64,000 bases of DNA from contig JAJIRX010000754.1 of the NCBI GenBank assembly GCA_023853785.1, positions 1 through 64,000 of the forward strand. Reading direction: 5' to 3'. Below the pieces are notes generated by a model that saw nothing but the letters and a program-made list of their open reading frames with translations, had not been told where the DNA came from and searched no databases. Below are positions 59,060-64,000 of this stretch, piece after piece. Position 1 is the first letter of the stretch. Each line of letters opens with the position of its first letter. The position numbers and the translations under genes were made by a program. The stretch comes from Psilocybe azurescens. Lineage: Eukaryota > Basidiomycota > Agaricomycetes > Agaricales > Agrocybaceae.

Positions 59060-60987
59060 GCAAGGGTGAAAAACAGTCAGTGAGCGAGCCGGGCCTTCTT
59101 GGAGGGCGATCGTCCTCAGACTCTTCGGCAGATCCTTCAGAAACAGAGTCAGAGGACTCCTCCGATTCGGCAGGGGGAGCCTTCTCGGGCGATCCCCATC
59201 CTCGGAAGAACTCTCTCCTCCACTGTCAGATGAGACAGACTCGGTGGAGTCCTCACTGGACTCTTTGCCACTGGGAACTTCCTCGGCCTCCAAATCGAGC
59301 ATGGGATGATCATCAGAGGGTCGAGGGACAGGAGGGACGAAGTTCCCGTCGTCATCCAGATAGCCAGATTCTTGAAGCAGCTGATAAAGCTGCGGGAATC
59401 GCCTCGAGATGGCGAGGGGGAAGGGCTCGAAGGAGTTCGTGCAAATTTCGGAGAGGGAATCGCCCACTTCAAAGGGTCCTCCAGATCAAAAAGAGAGAAG
59501 CCGATGGCCGCTCGTCAAGCGCTTCGTCACCATCAAACAAGGGGCTAAAACGTTGTCGGCGGTGGGGAAGTTGTGGACGATCGCCTGAAGGGTCTCGGAG
59601 AGGCGGAACTCTAAATCAAGCGTGCGAGACTGGAGTCGGGCGGCGAGGTCGATCGCCCTCGACCTCAAGGCGACGCGCATCCCGCAAATCCCGACATAGC
59701 AAGCGTAGGGCTAAAAGAAATCTGTTAAAAAGCATACCGGGGTAAAACTGCAAAAGATAAAAACTTACCATTGGCCGAAAGCGATCCCATCTGAGCGTAC
59801 CGGTTGTACAGACACATCTGGACAGGTGGGGAGCGCGGAAAGAGCAGGGTTTTGGTTTTGGCCTCTGGCAAGGTCCACAACGCTCGCCAAGGCCAGCGGA
59901 ATGTACAGGCCGAAGGTGTGTTTGACAAAACACACTGGGCGCCAAATCATCAGAGGCTGGCAAAACACTTAAAGTCAGAAATAATCAGTCAGATAAAGCA
60001 AAAGTGACCTACAACAGACTTGTGATTGCCTAGATCAGCGAGCTCTTGAGCAGCGATAGGAGGATCGTCTGGACTCGCCGCCCGCAGAACAGGCTCACCA
60101 GGGTTCGCCTCGAGTGCAGCGATCGCCGTCGATTTCTTGCGATCGTATGACTTGGCGTGGACTCCTCGTTGGCCAGTCGTTGACTTAGCGGTTCCACGTT
60201 TTCGTTTGGCAGGAGGATCGACGGGTGCTGGAGTTATGTCGGGAGAGGGCGATCGCCCGAACGCCCGCTTGGACCTGCTACGGGCGTGGAGGGAAGAGTG
60301 CGGTGGCGACGGTCCTCAGCCTGAGCGAACATCTCCAGGATCTCCATCGGACGGAGAGGTGGGGATGCAGCAACTGGAGAAGCGGGAGGAGGGGTAAGGG
60401 CGCGAGCTTTACCTTTCCCTTTGACGCGGCGAGAGGGCATTGTTCTGGTGGCCTGAGGACCAGAGGAGGGAGCGATCGCCTCGTCTGTCGGGCTAGGAGG
60501 GACGATCCCGTCGAAGACCTAAGAAAAGCAGCACCGGCCAGACTATGCACGTCCCAAGAGATCGTGTTCTCCTAAACAAGAAGTAGTCACGGCTGTAAAA
60601 TATAAATAGCAAAACAAAGTGATAAAAGACCTACCGTAGAGAAAGGACCGCGAGGAAAGAAGTGCTGGTACAACTCAAAAGTCCGAGACCGTGCCCGAAC
60701 AAACAAGAAAATATGTTGCGAAAGTGTGCGGCGCACACTGATTGCGAACTCGGATTCTTCAAAGTCTTTATCCTCGTACTGGAGGAAGTGGTTGGACTAA
60801 TAGAAATTGTTGAATAAAAGAAAACAAGTGAAACGGGAATCGTGCAACTCACCAGATGAACTTGCATTTCACCAAGAACGACGGCGGCCTCTTCATGCGT
60901 CAGTCGATCCTCGGCGAACGGGGCTTTGTGGGCAAGTTCCCAGGCCTTTTGCAGATGGTGGAGAAGCTCTTGAGAAGAAGGAGGCAT
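59060..60987 (-). CDS. Antisense gene A of the Gypsy element (hypothetical, Cys-rich)
   Basis: The start at 60987 gives MPPSSQELLHHLQKAWELAH; exon 1 ends at VHL with donor GTGAGT (60853) and, after CTATTAG, joins SNHFLQYEDKDFEESEFAIS. Exon 2 ends GPFST at GTAGGT (60630) and joins ENTISWDVHSL after GTTTAG. A Pro/Arg/Ser segment follows (MPSRRVKGKGKARALTPPPA; MEILEMFAQAEDRRHR), then KRKRGTAKSTTGQRG. After another intron (about 60010-59970) comes a Cys-rich stretch spread over frames (CVLSNTPSACTFRWPW; CGPCQRPKPKPCSF), possibly a zinc cluster. Then MRVALRSRAIDLAARLQSRT (coiled-coil-like), DSLSEICTNSFEPFPLAISR and an acidic Ser-rich tail (EDSTESVSSDSGGESSSEDG). The layout recalls the zinc-cluster genes at 803 and 7933, without clear sequence similarity. 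One-base shifts occur near 60245 and 59195. Confidence 0.58.
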
Positions 60988-61420
60988 GATACGGGAAAGA
61001 GCAGTGAGAAAGATGGGTGTAGGTGGGCTGCCAGCCAGTAAATCGCCCCAGCTTTTATGTGAAAAAAATGTGTCGGCAGCTGACGATAGAGAAGCGCCGA
61101 AAGACTAAAGTTAAATTGACGCCCAAAGAAACCCGCTAATGAGACGGTGATCTCCGTGCCTAATTATAGGCATGACTATTAATAAACATCACGGCGATCA
61201 CGGATATCGGAAGGGGATCGCGGGACGAGATATCTCAGCCAGGGGCGATCGCTGCCTAACGTTGAGGGTATCCTCCCACTGGAACATAGTGAACTCCTGA
61301 TAGGAATAAACTGAACTTGTAATAACCGTACTTGGCCAAAATCAGAAGGAGTGCATCTTCGGACAAACCCAAAGTAATAGTGAAACCAAGTGAGCGATCG
61401 ACTGAGGACAGTCATCTTTT

Positions 61421-61432
61421 AGTTGGGGGAGA
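61421..61432 (+). other. Polypurine tract
   Basis: AGTTGGGGGAGA directly before the TG of the 3' LTR; the plus-strand primer site of reverse transcription. Confidence 0.8.
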
Positions 61433-63358
61433 TGAAAGGGTGTAAACCATTCTGAGCTTACAATTCATAGTGAGACACAGAGGCCCTTATTTTGCGATTG
61501 TTATCTGTAATAAACTAGTACATTATACTAGTGAAGGGTAGGAGATACGCCAGACTATTAGGCTTTGAGGCTTTACTTCCTAGTGGGCCAACAAGAGTAA
61601 TAGACCTTACAAACTAACTAAGGTGTAGTGTGGCCTATTAATCAGTGCTACGAATCAAAGACTACCTTTAGTTTCCTACACAGCTATCAAAGCAACCCTA
61701 ACCGAAGCGTCCGAAGGCGATCGCCCGCTCCATTGATCATACTATTAGTCCCATGCAAAGAAGAAACCCTTAAGAAATGACCTTGGCTCTTACAAGGGGT
61801 AACACCCACCAGTGTCTTACCGAGCGATCGCCAAGTGATGAAAACCTTATTAATTAGCAAAAGCGATCACTGTGTCCAGGCCTCACAAAGGCTGTTCACT
61901 AAATTAGGCGATCAACCGCTCGGGGATCAGGCATCACTACGCCACACGGGTGATCGCCCCACGGACCGAATGTATTGGCAATTGAAATCTTGTGTACAAC
62001 TCAGCATATGGCGGTCTAATAGATCCGACTATAACAACTTGTAATTTGCAATGCAGCCAACGTGAGTGAGCGATCGCCCAGCCGGCGATCGCCACACGAT
62101 ACTAGAGGTAACTTGCCTCATGATAAGGGCACCTGCTGTTCCAGGGGTCCTAAACCAATAGCAACTGTGCTGGGGAACCTTGGGAGGGTTTCCTAGGAAA
62201 TATACCCCTAAGTAATCTAGTCCCGACATGCCTTAGCCGCGAGCCATCTGATAAAATAAGTCGGGTGATCGCTACCCAAGAAGGCACTGCCACATGGACA
62301 ACCATGTTATCTTCAAATAAGCGCCGTAGCCCAGGCAAACTAGTACTTTCCACTATTATAATTGGTGCAGCAAAGGCTAGGCAGCACGCGGTCCATTTCC
62401 TTCCTTTTCTCTTAGTCTCTTTCAATTATCACAAGCCAAAGTATCTATTTAGTCTATAAAAACAGTCCTGTATCTTAGAATAGGAACCAAGTAATTTACA
62501 CCCCAGATTTGATATCAGAATTTACTCTGAATAAGAATTCTAGTGTTAACACTTCGAGGACTAGTGATTTGTGTGATAAGAGATCGAACACTGCAGTTCA
62601 CCTTAAGCAATTAGGGCGTTACCTGGTTTCGTGAGCGATCGCCATTGTGATATTCAACGTCAGGTCTATTAGACTTGATAAGCAGGCTTTTATAAGTCAT
62701 CCGTGGACTGCCCTGGGGATTGTTAAGTACGGATTGGAACCCTATACGACTAGCGATTGCTCATAGTAACTAGGGACGACTGTCAGAGAACTCCGACTGT
62801 TCAGGACGTTGCCTATAGTAAGACTGCCCTGGGGATTATTAAGTACGGGTGGGAACCCTATAAAGGCTAGTGATCGCTCATAGTAACTAGGGACGACTGT
62901 CAGAGAAATCCGACTGTTTCAGGACGTTGCCTATAGTAAACTAAGGACTGTGGACTAGTGTGCCCAGTTGCTTATAGGAACCAAGGATCTACTACGTGTT
63001 AATACGGGTGATCGCTTATAGTGTTTGACAAAGTTTGAGTTTGGGTTTTATAAAGAGAAACTGTTAAGTGTCCCGTGTACACTCGCCCCCAAAAGCGATC
63101 CCCCTGATATTGGTGATCGCCCTCATATAAGAGAGACCACCCTTACTATTCAAGTGCCTTGTGTGTACTAGCCTGTAAAAACGTTCTCTAGCTACTAGTG
63201 ATCACCCCAGCGCGATCGTCTAAGTCTGTACTCTGCTAAACTAGTTATTGTAATAAGCCTTACGAGCTTACCCTCCCAGATCGAACTGATCAATATAAAT
63301 ATTTGATTGGGTGTTGTGTATTGGGCAATTACAAAGCCACCCCGCACTAAACATCTCA
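61433..63358 (+). repeat. 3' LTR
   Basis: Nearly identical to 43991-45917. The differences noted are mostly one-base indels in short runs (for example ATTTTTGCG/ATTTTGCG, CAGGGGGTCC/CAGGGGTCC, GCCCCCCAAAA/GCCCCCAAAA), with transitions at CpG sites (ACTGCGCC/ACTACGCC, AAAGTGATC/AAAGCGATC). Confidence 0.97.
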
Positions 63359-63506
63359 GCGTGAGAAAGTAGAAACCGAGGAAGGATGTCGGCCGAATCG
63401 AGGATCCTCGGGTAACCGGCTACTACTTACCCGAGGATCCTCGATTCGGGCGCCGACATCCTTCCTCACTTTCTCACGCCTTTCCCCTTCTCCAGAACCA
63501 TCATCG
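63359..63506. repeat. Hairpin at the Gypsy insertion site
   Basis: Arm 63359-63415 (GCGTGAGAAAGT..., GAGGAAGGATGTCGG, CGAATCGAGGATCCTCGGGT), an 11-base loop CCGGCTACTAC, then arm 63427-63506, which reads back through ACCCGAGGATCCTCGATTCG, CCGACATCCTTCCTC and ACTTTCTCACGC and continues into the complement of 43960-43990. One arm has an extra AGAAACC. Confidence 0.93.
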
Positions 63507-64000
63507 CCGCCTGCTACCATCCCTCGCTCACCACTTCTTGTAGTATCCATAATGTGTACCGTCAGTATGGTATTCAATACGCTGTAGGTAATCTGTTCTT
63601 AACGAACCTTCTTTGTGGGGAATGTAAGTCAAGAATAACTGCAAGTTTTGGTGTTAGTTTCCGAAGGAAGTGTAGAACGTCGGCTACAACCATCTAAGCC
63701 TTAGCGCTATTTGAAAACCTAAAAAGTATTCGGAGTTCAGAGGGGAAGAAGATGCGAGGCAGACCTTGCGACCCGTAGGTACATACCAAGAAGTCTCAAA
63801 ACTTTCAACTAATAATCTTCAGATAGTACAAATTGGATCTCGACAAAACAAGGAATATTAGGGAATGAAGGATGGGGAGGGAAGGTAGAAGTTATCAGGG
63901 TGGGTACGGCGTTGGCATAGGAGGACGGCTACTTATTCTTGAGCTGACAGACCGTCTCCGCAAACGATGTATCTAGACTTCCTCCAGGTGCTGGAGCGGG
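63507..64000. other. Right flank, no gene seen
   Basis: Before the Gypsy insertion this sequence lay upstream of the Spt5-like gene. A minus-strand open frame from 63577 into the hairpin is probably chance. Confidence 0.45.

Larger units (their letters stand above)
43991..63358 (+). mobile_element. 19.4-kb Gypsy LTR retrotransposon with antisense genes
   Basis: Complete element: TG...CA LTRs of 1927 and 1926 bp, a 4-bp target duplication, a primer site two bases after the 5' LTR, and a polypurine tract abutting the 3' LTR. The internal region of 15.5 kb has gag, protease, reverse transcriptase, RNase H and integrase in Gypsy order on the plus strand (about 46035-52994). Two genes on the minus strand follow (about 58507-53393 and 60987-59060), with a nested repeat element at 53581-55644. 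The LTRs differ at about ten places, mostly one-base indels with only about two substitutions, so insertion is recent. GCGATCGC occurs about 22 times. Confidence 0.95.

Noticed and set aside
43991..63358. Cyanobacterial or other bacterial origin because of HIP1-like GCGATCGC
   Set aside because: All other content is fungal: Gypsy pol blocks, spliceosomal introns, LTR borders. Only the octamer is shared, so contamination or transfer is not supported.
63356..63577. First exon of the Spt5-like gene displaced by the Gypsy insertion
   Set aside because: The frame runs through the hairpin and has no splice donor that joins to 43791. The gene has its own plausible start after the insertion.

Overview
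The window is genomic DNA of a basidiomycete fungus, almost certainly an agaricomycete. Genes are split by many short GT-AG introns of about 45-115 nt. The mobile elements (KDZ transposase with a cysteine cluster, Plavaka transposase, very large Gypsy element) and the expanded families (Spt5-like NGN/KOW proteins, F-box proteins, RecQ-like helicases) are typical of that class. I cannot name the species from sequence alone. Layout: 0.8-12.65 kb holds two diverged copies of a gene with a Zn2Cys6-like cluster (803-3557 and 7933-10023) on either side of a minus-strand KDZ transposase (3640-7327), then an unrecognised gene (10618-12652). 12.65-20.8 kb is AT-rich and CpG-poor, with no host gene: a nearly whole Tc1/mariner element (14601-16205), a ruined mariner-type transposase (about 17400-18060) and a CpG-decayed solo LTR (about 18474-20482) between short tandem arrays that are inverted to each other. 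20.8-34.7 kb is the gene island: secreted carboxylesterase/lipase (-), a RecQ-like helicase enclosed by 79-bp terminal inverted repeats (-), ATG18 (+), tRNA ligase TRL1 (+) and an F-box protein (+). 34.8-39.7 kb has a 132-bp minisatellite and a Plavaka transposase (-). 40.8-43.8 kb encodes an Spt5-like NGN/KOW protein with a TPAW-type repeat tail (-). 43991-63358 is one LTR retrotransposon of 19.4 kb with 1.93-kb LTRs, 4-bp target duplication (GCGT), primer site, polypurine tract, gag, protease, reverse transcriptase, RNase H and integrase. Downstream of pol it carries two spliced-looking genes in antisense orientation, plus a nested element made of TGGAGTCCA-type repeats. The Gypsy element inserted into one arm of a long inverted repeat about 200 bp upstream of the Spt5-like gene. 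Two features matter for reading the window. First, the Gypsy element is packed with the palindrome GCGATCGC (about 22 exact copies; I saw none in the other 44.6 kb), and an older LTR copy shows the same sites decayed through CpG-to-TpG/CpA change. Second, clean housekeeping genes (ATG18, TRL1, F-box) each contain one-base shifts, often in homopolymers, and the two LTRs differ mainly by one-base indels. Many apparent frameshifts are therefore probably assembly errors, and pseudogene calls should be made with care.
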